A stretch of 64,000 nucleotides of DNA from Rhizobium sp. (GTDB lineage: Bacteria; Pseudomonadota; Gammaproteobacteria; Burkholderiales; Thiobacillaceae). The stretch spans positions 62,001 through 126,000 of the forward strand of contig JAIBEL010000048.1 in assembly GCA_019459285.1 (NCBI GenBank), given 5' to 3'. A program made the position numbers and the translations under genes. The notes under the pieces were generated by a model. The model did no database searches, was not told the DNA's origin, and was given only the letters and a program-made list of their open reading frames with translations. Every line of letters starts with the position of its first letter. Positions within the stretch are counted from its first letter, which is position 1. Below, in pieces: positions 1 through 6,938 of the stretch.

Positions 1-484
1 CCTCAAGCTGCATGGCGCGCCCCCGCCGGTCCGCATCGTCCAGCAGCTGATCGGCCCGATCCAGCGCCGCGCGCATCTTTTCCGGTGCCGCACTGTCGAT
101 ATGCAGGATGATGCGATTGGGATCGGCTTCGCGTGCGAGGCTGACCGTCCGATACCCATCCGGAACCGCGGCAGGCTGTGTGACGCCTGCCTGCCACGCC
201 AGTCCCCGCAAAGCCCAGCCACTGCTCAAGCCAACGAGCAGAACGAGGCAGCCGAATGCGCAGCGTTGCATCAACTGCCGGCGATGAACGGGCGGCCGGG
301 CGTCGATGACCGGCGGCTCGGCGTACGCCAGCTTGACCATGCTGCGCAGGCTGCGCAACGCACAAATGCGTTGCGCCAACACCTGGTCTTGTTGCATCCG
401 CGCGATCAGGGTTTCGCTTTCGGCCACATCGAGTTCGCCATCGATGAACGCATGCAGAATCTCATCCGAAACAGCGGATTTCAT
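1..484 (-). CDS. Anti-sigma factor with membrane anchor and DsrE-like periplasmic part (partial, runs off left edge)
   Basis: The frame is open from an ATG at 484 to base 1, giving 161 residues and no stop. The ATG overlaps the stop of the sigma gene (ATGA), the usual sigma/anti-sigma coupling. Residues 1-55 look like a cytoplasmic anti-sigma domain (motif LHAFIDGELD), but without the Cys/His zinc ligands of ZAS proteins. Residues about 75-94 form one hydrophobic helix. From about residue 124 the sequence (RIILHID, then an amphipathic helix) resembles the start of the DsrE-like fold of the exported protein at 1176-1628 (KVVYHIN, same spacing). I infer a cytoplasmic sigma-binding domain, a membrane segment and a periplasmic sulfur-relay-like sensor. 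The C-terminus is not visible, so the DsrE assignment rests on one strand and one helix. Confidence 0.75.
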   Translation of the reverse strand, partial: MKSAVSDEILHAFIDGELDVAESETLIARMQQDQVLAQRICALRSLRSMVKLAYAEPPVIDARPPVHRRQLMQRCAFGCLVLLVGLSSGWALRGLAWQAGVTQPAAVPDGYRTVSLAREADPNRIILHIDSAAPEKMRAALDRADQLLDDADRRGRAMQLE

Positions 485-1035
485 TTGACCCTCCTCAACT
501 GTGGCTGGGCCGCCGATTGTTGCATCGCAGGCCCCAGCAGACTTTTCAGGGATGCGCGCGCGCGCGACAGGCGGCTCATCACCGTACCGACCGGGATGTC
601 CAGGATCCCGGCCACTTCGGCATAACTGAATTCTTCCAGGTCGACCAGCGTCAGAACCTGACGCTGCCCCAGCGGCAGGCGTTCCACGGCCTTGCGTACG
701 CAGGCGATCACCTGCTCGCGATCGCAACAGGCATCGGGCGTGTCTGCCGTGGATTCCAGTTCGTCCTGCCAGTCCTCGACATCGTCGAAGTCGCGCCGGC
801 TGCGCAAGTGATCGAGCCAGCAGTGATTCATGATCGACACCATCCATGCCTTCAGGGACGACTCGTCGCGCAACTGAGCACGCCGCGTCCAGCCCTTGGA
901 GAGGGCTTCCTGAACCAGATCGTCCGCCAGCGTGGCGTCATGGCACCAGGCAAAGGCAATTCGGTAGAGCACCGGGCGCAAGGCTTCGATACCGGGGCGA
1001 GGCGGACCAAAAAAAAGACGGCTGAGCATGATCAT
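481..1035 (-). CDS. ECF-type RNA polymerase sigma factor
   Basis: This 184-residue protein has the two-domain ECF layout. Region 2 is at about residues 16-80 (LADDLVQEAL, then SSLKAWMVSIMNHCWLDHLR). Region 4 is at about 115-165 (LPLGQRQVLTLVDLEEFSYA, then GILDIPVGTVMSRLSRAR), the helix-turn-helix that reads the -35 element. It would direct RNA polymerase to a small regulon, held inactive by the overlapping anti-sigma gene. A GGAATA-N16-CGTC promoter lies directly upstream, so the gene probably activates itself. The predicted transcript start falls almost on the ATG, so the mRNA may be leaderless. A second in-frame ATG lies two codons in. The stimulus is unknown; the DsrE-like partners hint at sulfur or redox chemistry. 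Confidence 0.9.
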   Translation of the reverse strand: MIMLSRLFFGPPRPGIEALRPVLYRIAFAWCHDATLADDLVQEALSKGWTRRAQLRDESSLKAWMVSIMNHCWLDHLRSRRDFDDVEDWQDELESTADTPDACCDREQVIACVRKAVERLPLGQRQVLTLVDLEEFSYAEVAGILDIPVGTVMSRLSRARASLKSLLGPAMQQSAAQPQLRRVK

Positions 1036-1043
1036 GTCCGGTT

Positions 1044-1069
1044 GACGGGAAAGATAGTCCTTTTATTCC
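1044..1069 (-). promoter_or_regulatory. ECF-type promoter of the sigma/anti-sigma operon
   Basis: Read on the minus strand, GGAATA (1069-1064) is followed by exactly 16 bases and then CGTC (1047-1044), the classic layout of ECF promoters. It matches the divergent promoter at 1092-1117 in both elements and spacing, which supports autoregulation. A start site 6-8 bases beyond the -10 would fall at about 1035-1037, on the annotated ATG. Confidence 0.7.
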
Positions 1070-1091
1070 AGAAAAAAGCGCGCTCCGGAAT

Positions 1092-1120
1092 GGAATAAGC
1101 GTTCCAGTAGGTCCGTCCTA
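1092..1120 (+). promoter_or_regulatory. ECF-type promoter of the exported DsrE-like gene
   Basis: GGAATA (1092-1097), a 16-base spacer and CGTC (1114-1117) form an ECF-type promoter identical in elements and spacing to the one driving the divergent sigma gene. The predicted start near 1124 leaves a leader of about 50 bases before the ATG at 1176. Confidence 0.7.
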
Positions 1121-1175
1121 CCTACAGGCTTGCCCGATAAAGCCGGTTTATTCATATCAAATCAGGAGACCTCTA

Positions 1176-1628
1176 ATGACCCGCACTCTCACCCCGCTGC
1201 TTGCCGCTCTGTTTCTGGCTTGCGCTCCGATGGCTCACGCCGCTCCCCCGGCTGAAGCCGCCGCCCCAGCCGCCTCCGACGAGGCAAAAGTCGTCTACCA
1301 CATCAATGATGCCTCCGTCGCCCGTGCCGCCATGAACAATATCAACAACGAGCTCAACGCCAGCCCGACCGACAAGATCGTCGTGGTGGCTCACGGCAAG
1401 GGTATCGATTTCCTGCTCAACGACGCCAAGGATGACAAGGGTGCTTTTGAATCCCAAGTTGCCGCACTGAAGAATCGCGGCGTCGATTTCCGCGTCTGCA
1501 ACAACACCCTCATGTCCCGCAAACTGGGCCCTGACGCGGTCATCATGGAAGCCAAGGTGGTACCGTCCGGCGTGGCTGAGCTTGCCCGTTTGCAGGCCAA
1601 GGAAGGTTACGTCTACATCAAGCCCTGA
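1176..1628 (+). CDS. Exported DsrE-like family protein
   Basis: This 150-residue protein starts with a signal peptide (about residues 1-22, ending AHA) and a short Ala/Pro-rich linker. The mature part fits the DsrE/DsrF-like alpha/beta fold: strand KVVYHIN (38-44), helix, strand KIVVVAHG (67-74), then VDFRVCNNTL with a single cysteine, C108, at the position where DsrE-like proteins carry a reactive cysteine. DsrE relatives bind or relay sulfane sulfur or act as small-molecule sensors; the substrate here is unknown. AGGAGA precedes the ATG at good spacing. It diverges from the sigma/anti-sigma pair and shares its promoter type. FLAC in the signal peptide is a poor lipobox, so a soluble periplasmic protein is more likely than a lipoprotein. 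Confidence 0.85.
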   Translation: MTRTLTPLLAALFLACAPMAHAAPPAEAAAPAASDEAKVVYHINDASVARAAMNNINNELNASPTDKIVVVAHGKGIDFLLNDAKDDKGAFESQVAALKNRGVDFRVCNNTLMSRKLGPDAVIMEAKVVPSGVAELARLQAKEGYVYIKP

Positions 1629-1721
1629 TCCTTGCCCGGAACCGCCGGTTACGGCGGTCCATCCAGGATGCCAGCCGATTTCGAGAATAATTCCACGAGA
1701 TTCACGGTTGTCTCCTCCTGC

Positions 1722-1745
1722 AGCGGCCGGCCAGCCGCTTTTTTT
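1722..1745 (+). terminator. Rho-independent terminator after the DsrE-like gene
   Basis: AGCGGC (1722-1727), a 6-base loop and GCCGCT (1734-1739) form a hairpin running into an uninterrupted T tract. It lies between the plus-strand DsrE-like gene and the convergent orn gene and points rightward. A second hairpin without T tract (ACCGCCG/CGGCGGT, 1641-1658) lies closer to the stop. Confidence 0.7.
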
Positions 1746-2292
1746 ATTCCGCGCGGATGAAGTGCTCGCGGTAGTACTTCATCTCGTCGATGGATTCATA
1801 GATGTCGGCCAGTGCTTCGTGCCTGTTGGACTTCTTGAATGCTTCGGACAGGCCTGGCCGCCAGCGCTTGGCCAGTTCCTTCAAGGTGCTGACGTCCAGG
1901 TTGCGGTAGTGGAAGAACGCCTCCAGTTGCGGCATGTAACGCGCCATGAAGCGGCGGTCCTGGCAAATCGAGTTGCCGCACATCGGCGAGGTTCGGGCCG
2001 GCACGTGCTGCTTCACGAACTCCAGCATCTGCGCTTCGACTTCGGCCTCGTTCAGCTGCGAGGCCTTGACGCGGTCGATCAGCCCCGATTTTCCATGCGT
2101 GCCCTTGTTCCAGCTGTCCATGGCATCCATCACCTCGTCGGGTTGATGCACGACCAGCACCGGGCCTTCGGCCACGGTATTGAGGTCGGCATCGGTCACG
2201 ACGATGGCAAGTTCGATGATGCGATCGGTATCGGGCGACAGGCCGGTCATTTCCATGTCGAGCCAGAGCAGATGCGTGGGGTTCAGGGCCAT
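1744..2292 (-). CDS. orn: Oligoribonuclease
   Basis: A 182-residue DEDDh 3'-to-5' exonuclease that degrades 2-5 nt RNAs and pGpG, finishing mRNA decay and cyclic-di-GMP turnover in the cytoplasm. The acidic residues are visible: D12 and E14 (LDMEMTGL), D112 (QDRRFM), and H158 with D163 (HEALADI). The length equals the family norm. The ATG at 2292 follows AAGGAA at good spacing. The frame stays open upstream, but that extension is not conserved in character and was rejected. Confidence 0.96.
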   Translation of the reverse strand: MALNPTHLLWLDMEMTGLSPDTDRIIELAIVVTDADLNTVAEGPVLVVHQPDEVMDAMDSWNKGTHGKSGLIDRVKASQLNEAEVEAQMLEFVKQHVPARTSPMCGNSICQDRRFMARYMPQLEAFFHYRNLDVSTLKELAKRWRPGLSEAFKKSNRHEALADIYESIDEMKYYREHFIRAE

Positions 2293-2402
2293 ATCAACGT
2301 TCCTTCGAAAAACAGGCTGCCATTTTCGCACACGATGCATTCGGCGCTGGCGCAATTGCAGGCCAGTGACGATAATGGTCAGACAAGCAAGAGGAGATTC
2401 CC

Positions 2403-2711
2403 ATGAAAATCGTGACCGCATTCATCTGTGGCGCCCTGCTGACCGGCGGCGTCCATGCCGCGCCTTTTGCCAAGGGCGACCCCAAGATCGGCAAGGCCCT
2501 GCACGACAAGGCCTGCACCAGTTGCCATGTCAGCATGTACGGCGGCGACGGCAGCAAGATCTACACGCGCGCCGACCGCAAGGTCAAAACCCCGCAGCAA
2601 CTCGCCGCCCGTATTTCCGGTTGCAATGCCAACACCGGTGCCGGCTGGTTCCCGGAGGACGAGGCGCACGTCGGCGCCTACCTCAATCAGCAATATTACA
2701 AATTCAAGTAA
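2403..2711 (+). CDS. Small exported c-type cytochrome
   Basis: A 102-residue protein with a signal peptide (about 1-19, VHAA) and one heme-attachment motif C38-T-S-C41-H42, so a periplasmic monoheme electron carrier. The only methionine in the mature chain besides the start region is M45, just three residues after the heme histidine. The usual distal Met is therefore absent from the C-terminal half; H89 is a candidate alternative ligand. A third cysteine, C74, lies in SGCNAN. It precedes phhB by 11 bases and is divergent from orn. Its redox partner is not evident. Confidence 0.85.
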   Translation: MKIVTAFICGALLTGGVHAAPFAKGDPKIGKALHDKACTSCHVSMYGGDGSKIYTRADRKVKTPQQLAARISGCNANTGAGWFPEDEAHVGAYLNQQYYKFK

Positions 2712-2722
2712 GGATGCCTGTC

Positions 2723-3064
2723 ATGACCACCATTGTCGAAGAACTTGTCCGCAAGAAATGCGCGCCCTGCGAAGGCGGGGTCGCGCCGCTGACCGACGCG
2801 CAGATTGCGCCCTTGTTGAAAGGCCTCGCCGGCTGGCAGCGGGACGGCATCAAGATCGCCAAGGAATACACGTTCAAGAATCACTACCATGCCCAGGCTT
2901 TCACCAATGCCGTGATGTGGGTATCGCACCGCGAAGACCATCATCCCTACCTGCTCGTCGGCTACAACACCGTCAAGGTCGAATTCTGGACCCATGCCAT
3001 CGGCGGTCTTTCCGAGAACGATTTCATCTGCGCGGCCAAGGTCGACAGCCTGCTGGAAATGTGA
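2723..3064 (+). CDS. phhB: Pterin-4a-carbinolamine dehydratase
   Basis: A 113-residue protein of the PCD/DCoH family, which dehydrates 4a-hydroxytetrahydropterin and so recycles the cofactor of aromatic amino acid hydroxylases. The family signature appears as REDHHPYL, then VKVEFWTH and GGLSENDF. The ATG at 2723 has AAGG nine bases upstream; the in-frame ATG at 2714 sits too close to that site. It follows the cytochrome gene directly and is probably cotranscribed with it. No aromatic hydroxylase gene is in the window. Confidence 0.9.
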   Translation: MTTIVEELVRKKCAPCEGGVAPLTDAQIAPLLKGLAGWQRDGIKIAKEYTFKNHYHAQAFTNAVMWVSHREDHHPYLLVGYNTVKVEFWTHAIGGLSENDFICAAKVDSLLEM

Positions 3065-3131
3065 GCATCAAGATGTGCGCGTTTTCATCCGCTTAGCCTT
3101 CCAGCTTGTCCAACGGGGAATCGACGCAATC

Positions 3132-3224
3132 ATGAACCGGATGAAAATCATCGGCGCCCCTCTCATGCTGATCGGCCTGTCCGCTCAGCTCAAGGCGGCC
3201 AGCAACGGGATCTCCCCATTCTGA
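3132..3224 (+). CDS. Short leader-like ORF ending inside the rsgA start region
   Basis: A 30-codon ORF between phhB and rsgA. It encodes a mildly hydrophobic peptide (MKIIGAPLMLIGLSAQLKAA). Its TGA (3222-3224) overlaps the point where the rsgA reading frame must begin, so it could couple translation into rsgA. No family is recognised and no strong ribosome-binding site precedes it. It may be non-coding. Confidence 0.25.
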   Translation: MNRMKIIGAPLMLIGLSAQLKAASNGISPF

Positions 3225-4099
3225 ACACTCTGACCGGCCAGGTCACCGCCGCATTCAGCCGCCGTTTCATCGTCGCGACCCCGGACGGCGACCTGCCCTG
3301 CCAGGTTAAAGGCCGCCACCTGCGCGTGGTCTGCGGCGACCGCGTCGACGTCCGGCGCGATGGCGATGCAGGCGTGATCGAGGCGGTGCATCCGCGTGCC
3401 AGCCTCCTGTATCGTTCCGACGCCTTCAAGTCCAAGGCCATCGCCGCCAACGTCACGCAGCTGGCCGTGGTGGTTGCAGCACGCCCGAGCTTCTCGATGG
3501 AACTGGTGCAGCGCTGCATCCTGGCCGCCGAAGACCAGGGCATCGCCAGCCTGCTGATTCTCAATAAGGCAGACCTGCCGGAAACGCCGACCGCGCGCGA
3601 ACGCCTGACGCTGCTCACCTGCATCGGCTACCCGCTGGTCACATTATCGGCGCTGACCGATGTCGCACCGCTACGACCGGCTTTGCAAGGCCATACCACC
3701 CTGCTGATCGGTCAGTCCGGGATGGGCAAATCGACCCTGATCAATGCGCTCTTTCCCGATGCCGCGGCGGTCACCGCCGAGTATTCCGAAGCGCTCGACA
3801 GCGGGCGCCACACGACCACCCATACCCGTCTGCACCGTCTGGACGCCGATTCGGCCGTGGTCGATTCGCCTGGCCTGCAGGAGTTTGCCCTGCAACATCT
3901 GGACGCCAACGCCCTGGCGCACGCCTTCCTCGAGTTCCGTCCATTTTTGGGGCTATGCCGGTTCCGCGACTGCAAGCACGAGTCCGAGCCGGGTTGTCGC
4001 CTCCTGGAAGCGGCGGCGGCGGGCGAAATCGATCCGGCGCGGCTCAAGCTGTTCCAGACGCTCCGGCGCCTGCAGCAAAACGCCGCTCAGCGCCTATAA
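3218..4099 (+). CDS. rsgA: Ribosome small-subunit-dependent GTPase A
   Basis: A circularly permuted GTPase that assists late 30S maturation. Visible in order are an N-terminal OB-fold (GQVTAAFSRRFIVATPDGD), G4 (LNKADL), G1 (GQSGMGKST), G3 (DSPG) and a C-terminal zinc region (CRFRDCKHESEPGC). The start is a problem: the frame has no ATG, GTG or TTG between the phhB stop and a GTG at 3326, which would cut away the OB-fold. I place the start tentatively at ATT 3218, with GGGA seven bases upstream. CTG 3221 or 3230 are alternatives. The identity is certain, the start is not. Confidence 0.9.
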   Translation: MLNTLTGQVTAAFSRRFIVATPDGDLPCQVKGRHLRVVCGDRVDVRRDGDAGVIEAVHPRASLLYRSDAFKSKAIAANVTQLAVVVAARPSFSMELVQRCILAAEDQGIASLLILNKADLPETPTARERLTLLTCIGYPLVTLSALTDVAPLRPALQGHTTLLIGQSGMGKSTLINALFPDAAAVTAEYSEALDSGRHTTTHTRLHRLDADSAVVDSPGLQEFALQHLDANALAHAFLEFRPFLGLCRFRDCKHESEPGCRLLEAAAAGEIDPARLKLFQTLRRLQQNAAQRL

Positions 4100-4132
4100 A
4101 ACAAGCTCCTCCACCCGGCAAGGAGAGCGACC

Positions 4133-4642
4133 ATGAAATCGCTTCTGATGGGGTTGGCAAGCCTGTTCCTGGGTCTGTCCACCTCGGTGCTTGCTGCGGG
4201 AACGTGGGTGGCCACGCCCTATGCGCCCGCCAAGGTCGTGTTCGAGTTCTATCTGGACCACCCGCAGAAAATCGGCAGTGCGCTCTATTGGGTGCGTTCG
4301 CTGATGAACCCCTTGCTGGAGGCGCCTTACAACTATTCGCCCGAAGATCTGAGCCTCGTCGTCGTGATCCACGGCAACGAGATCGTGACCGTGGCGAAAA
4401 AGAACGAGGCGAAGTACCAGGATGCGGTGGATCGCATGCGCTACTACGCCGGACTCGGGGTGAAGTTCAAGGTGTGCGGACAGGCGGCCGCGGATTTCGG
4501 CTACAAGGTGGAGGATTTCCAGGACTTCATCGAAGTCGTGCCCAATGCCATCACCGAGCTGGCACACTGGCAACAGCAAGGCTATGCGCTGATCGTGCCC
4601 AAGGTCATGGAAAAGACGATCGACATCGAGTCGATCCGCTAG
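4133..4642 (+). CDS. Exported DsrE-like family protein (second paralogue)
   Basis: A 169-residue protein with a signal peptide (about 1-22, VLAAG). The mature part has a DsrE-like arrangement: strand KVVFEFYL, strand LSLVVVIHGNEI, and VKFKVCGQAAADFGY with C115 at the same place as C108 of the protein at 1176. It is longer, with an insertion around residues 50-70 and a different tail. AAGGAGAG precedes the ATG. It lies 33 bases after rsgA, ahead of a convergent CBS protein. No GGAATA-N16-CGTC promoter lies upstream, so it is probably not in the ECF regulon. The function is unknown beyond a likely periplasmic sulfur or redox role. Confidence 0.75.
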   Translation: MKSLLMGLASLFLGLSTSVLAAGTWVATPYAPAKVVFEFYLDHPQKIGSALYWVRSLMNPLLEAPYNYSPEDLSLVVVIHGNEIVTVAKKNEAKYQDAVDRMRYYAGLGVKFKVCGQAAADFGYKVEDFQDFIEVVPNAITELAHWQQQGYALIVPKVMEKTIDIESIR

Positions 4643-4660
4643 CCGGCCTGGATTGGCCGC

Positions 4661-5095
4661 TTACTCCGGCCAGTGCTTGATGTAGCGTTTCAACAGGCTG
4701 TTCTCGAAATTGGCTTCCTTGAGGCAGGCGCGCGCCACGTCGTGAAAGGAAATGATGCCGAGCAGTTTGTTACCGTCGAGAATCGGCAGGTGTCCGATAT
4801 GCGACTTGGTCATCACATCGCGCGCATAGTCGACCGAGTCCTCGGCGTTGGCCACCACCGGTTCGGTCACCATGATGGTGCTGACCTCCGCGTCCTTGAG
4901 ATTGCAGCCCTGCTTGACCATCCCCTGCACCACATCGCGTTCGGTCACGAGCCCCACCATCTCGCCGTTCTTGAGCACGACCAGCGAACCGACTCCCAGG
5001 CCCACCAGCTTGTCGACGGCGCTTGCGACTGAATCTGTAGGTGCGATGCTGTAGATGGTGTCACTTTTGAGGGTGAGAATTTCGCGAATCTGCAT
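4661..5095 (-). CDS. Tandem CBS-domain protein
   Basis: A 144-residue protein made of two CBS motifs only: about residues 8-60 (SVASAVDKLVGLGVGSLVV, then GLVTERDVV) and 73-125 (VTEPVVANAEDSVDYARDVM, then GIISFHDVAR). Such stand-alone CBS pairs bind adenine nucleotides and regulate partners. No catalytic domain or signal peptide is present. It follows yajL on the same strand and converges with the DsrE-like gene. Its partner is unknown. Confidence 0.9.
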   Translation of the reverse strand: MQIREILTLKSDTIYSIAPTDSVASAVDKLVGLGVGSLVVLKNGEMVGLVTERDVVQGMVKQGCNLKDAEVSTIMVTEPVVANAEDSVDYARDVMTKSHIGHLPILDGNKLLGIISFHDVARACLKEANFENSLLKRYIKHWPE

Positions 5096-5164
5096 GGCGG
5101 TCTCCGGTTCGACTGGGTATTTGGTATAGGTTTATCAATAATAGCAACGACGGCACATGGCGGG

Positions 5165-5710
5165 CTATGACCTGACCAGGGCAGCCTCGACCTGCTGGCG
5201 TTTGTCGGCCCCCGCCAGCGTCTCGATCAGCGCCAGCGCGAAATCCATCGCCGTGCCGGGCCCGCGCGAGGTCAGCACCTTGCCGTCCTGCACCACGGCC
5301 GCCGCGCTGACCGTGACGCCGTGCAACCCGTCGAGAAAACCGGGGTAGCTGGTGGCCTGCCTGCCCTCAAGCACGCCCGCTTCGGCGAGCACCATCGGCG
5401 CAGCACAAATGGCGGCGGTATATTTTCCCGCTGCCGCCATATCCTTCAGCAACCGGAGAATGCGCGGGTCCGACTTCAGATGGGCCGCGCCGGGCATACC
5501 GCCTGGCAGCACCACCATGTCGTAATCGTCCTGCAGGGCGCTATCCAGCGTCATATCGGGCACCAACTGCACGCCGCGGCTGGCCTTGACGACGCCGGGC
5601 TTGAGGCCGGCGCTCACCACTTCGATGCCGGCACGGCGCAACAGATCAATAATGGTGACGGCCTCGAGCTCTTCGCAGCCGTCCGCCAGGGGAACCAGAA
5701 CCTTGGCCAT
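5165..5710 (-). CDS. yajL: DJ-1/PfpI family protein, YajL-type
   Basis: A 181-residue DJ-1 superfamily protein, the size of E. coli YajL. The nucleophile elbow AAICAAP places the reactive cysteine at C102. The acidic partner lies in GCEELEAVT near the N-terminus, and VVLPGGMPGA matches the family. The family is linked to protection of cysteine-rich proteins under oxidative or carbonyl stress; the exact activity is debated. The ATG at 5710 has AGGAGG six bases upstream. It lies directly downstream of yajQ. Confidence 0.92.
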   Translation of the reverse strand: MAKVLVPLADGCEELEAVTIIDLLRRAGIEVVSAGLKPGVVKASRGVQLVPDMTLDSALQDDYDMVVLPGGMPGAAHLKSDPRILRLLKDMAAAGKYTAAICAAPMVLAEAGVLEGRQATSYPGFLDGLHGVTVSAAAVVQDGKVLTSRGPGTAMDFALALIETLAGADKRQQVEAALVRS

Positions 5711-5726
5711 ATGCGCCTCCTGTTCG

Positions 5727-6212
5727 TCAGTCGCGGAAATTCTGGTACTGCAGCGGGAAGTCGGTGATGCTCTTCCGCACCAGCGCGATGGTGTCCTGCA
5801 GGATGTCGCGCTTGGCACCCGACACGCGCACGGTGTCGCCCTGGATGCTGGCCTGTACCTTCAGCTTGCTGTCCTTGATGCATTTGACGATCTTCTTCGC
5901 CAGTTCGGTCTCGACGCCCGTCTTCACCGTCACGCTGCGCTTGACCTTGTTGCCCGACACTTTTTCGACGCTGCCGATGTCCAGGCATTTCACGTCGACG
6001 CTGCGCTTGGCGAGCTTCTGCGACAGGATGTCCTGCACCTGGTCGAGCTGGAATTCGGTATCGGCGTAGACCGTCAGCACATAGTCCGCCTGCTCGACGC
6101 GGGCATCCGAGCCCTTGAAGTCGAAACGCGTGGACACTTCCTTGTTGACCTGGTCGACCGCGTTGCGCACTTCCTGTTTGTCGACCTCGGACACGATGTC
6201 AAAACTCGGCAT
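5727..6212 (-). CDS. yajQ: YajQ family nucleotide-binding protein
   Basis: A 161-residue protein of the YajQ family (opening [20 protein letters not shown]; later [11 protein letters not shown], and [15 protein letters not shown] near the C-terminus). YajQ proteins bind nucleotides and in some species cyclic-di-GMP. The ribosome-binding site GAGGAG lies inside the last codons of the upstream protease gene, so the two are probably translationally coupled. The length is normal for the family. Confidence 0.95.
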   Translation of the reverse strand: MPSFDIVSEVDKQEVRNAVDQVNKEVSTRFDFKGSDARVEQADYVLTVYADTEFQLDQVQDILSQKLAKRSVDVKCLDIGSVEKVSGNKVKRSVTVKTGVETELAKKIVKCIKDSKLKVQASIQGDTVRVSGAKRDILQDTIALVRKSITDFPLQYQNFRD

Positions 6213-6214
6213 GT

Positions 6215-6790
6215 TTACTCCTCAACGTCCATCACAAACGACTGCACCGGCAGACCCGACTCGTCGTGGAATTCGGCCGCCGCCATCACACCCAGCCGTG
6301 CCACCGCCTCGGCATCGAGCGAAGGCGCGCGGTAGGCCGCGTACATCGCACCCAGGGCATACGGACTGCCGCTGCCGTAGGCATAGAATTTCGAGAATTC
6401 CTGCACCGTGCGATGCGCCGCCACGCCGAAGATGCCGCGCGGATTGGCGATCAGCACGTCCATGCGGCTGGACTCCAGGTCCTCTTCCTTGTCCTCGCCG
6501 GTCTGCAGATAGTAGTGCTCCTTGAGCACGCCATGCAGGACATTCCACACGCTGAAGATGTCCTCTACCGAATTCAGTGACGGCGGCGCATCCAGTCCGG
6601 AAAAATAATCCGCCAGGATCAGCTTGAAGGTCGCCGATCCGGTGATCGCCACGAAACTATCGCCGACGCGAATGATCTTCTCGTGATTCGCCACATAGGC
6701 GGCGGATTCCTTGCCGCCCCCCCATTTCGTCAACGTGTCTGCCGCAATCGCGATGCGGCCGCCTTTTCTGACGACGGTGACAGTAGTCAT
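6215..6790 (-). CDS. Betaproteobacterial proteasome homologue (BPH), Ntn-hydrolase
   Basis: This 191-residue protein has the proteasome beta/HslV fold: MTTVTVV at the start, AADTLTK, then HEKIIRV and FVAITGSA. Threonine T2 directly follows Met, with D18 and K38 as probable partners, as in HslV. It is longer than HslV, and no HslU ATPase gene is nearby. The family known as BPH, studied from Thiobacillus denitrificans, forms double rings of uncertain substrate; assignment here is from sequence features. The start is ATG 6790 with only a weak AATAGG site, and that site touches the end of a repeat element. It is followed by yajQ with a 2-base gap. Confidence 0.85.
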   Translation of the reverse strand: MTTVTVVRKGGRIAIAADTLTKWGGGKESAAYVANHEKIIRVGDSFVAITGSATFKLILADYFSGLDAPPSLNSVEDIFSVWNVLHGVLKEHYYLQTGEDKEEDLESSRMDVLIANPRGIFGVAAHRTVQEFSKFYAYGSGSPYALGAMYAAYRAPSLDAEAVARLGVMAAAEFHDESGLPVQSFVMDVEE

Positions 6791-6795
6791 GGCCT

Positions 6796-6938
6796 ATTGC
6801 GCGTGAAGCAAGCGTAGCGAGCGGCCCGAGGGCAAGGCGGGCGGCGCACAGCGACGAGACAGTACACGAAGTACGGCGAGGAGCGAGCACCGCCCAACGC
6901 TGCAATCGGGACGCGCAGTAGCTTGATTCATGCGCAAT
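6796..6938. repeat. Intergenic repeat-like element with imperfect terminal inverted repeats
   Basis: The 143 bases between BPH and ppnP begin ATTGCGCGTGAAGCAAGC. Read from the other end they begin ATTGCGCATGAATCAAGC, 16 of 18 matching. The interior is G/A-rich and non-coding (cagtacacgaagtacggcg). The left end stops six bases before the BPH start codon and the right end overlaps the first base of the ppnP stop. This looks like a short non-autonomous mobile or palindromic repeat. No second copy was noticed in the window. Confidence 0.6.

Noticed and set aside
2180-2722. Long frame fused in front of phhB
   Set aside because: It is an out-of-frame shadow of orn and the cytochrome gene. phhB starts at its own ATG with AAGG upstream.
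4644-4659. CGGCC/GGCCG hairpin between the DsrE-like and CBS genes
   Set aside because: The 5-bp stem without a T tract, within an 18-base convergent gap, is too weak to call a terminator.
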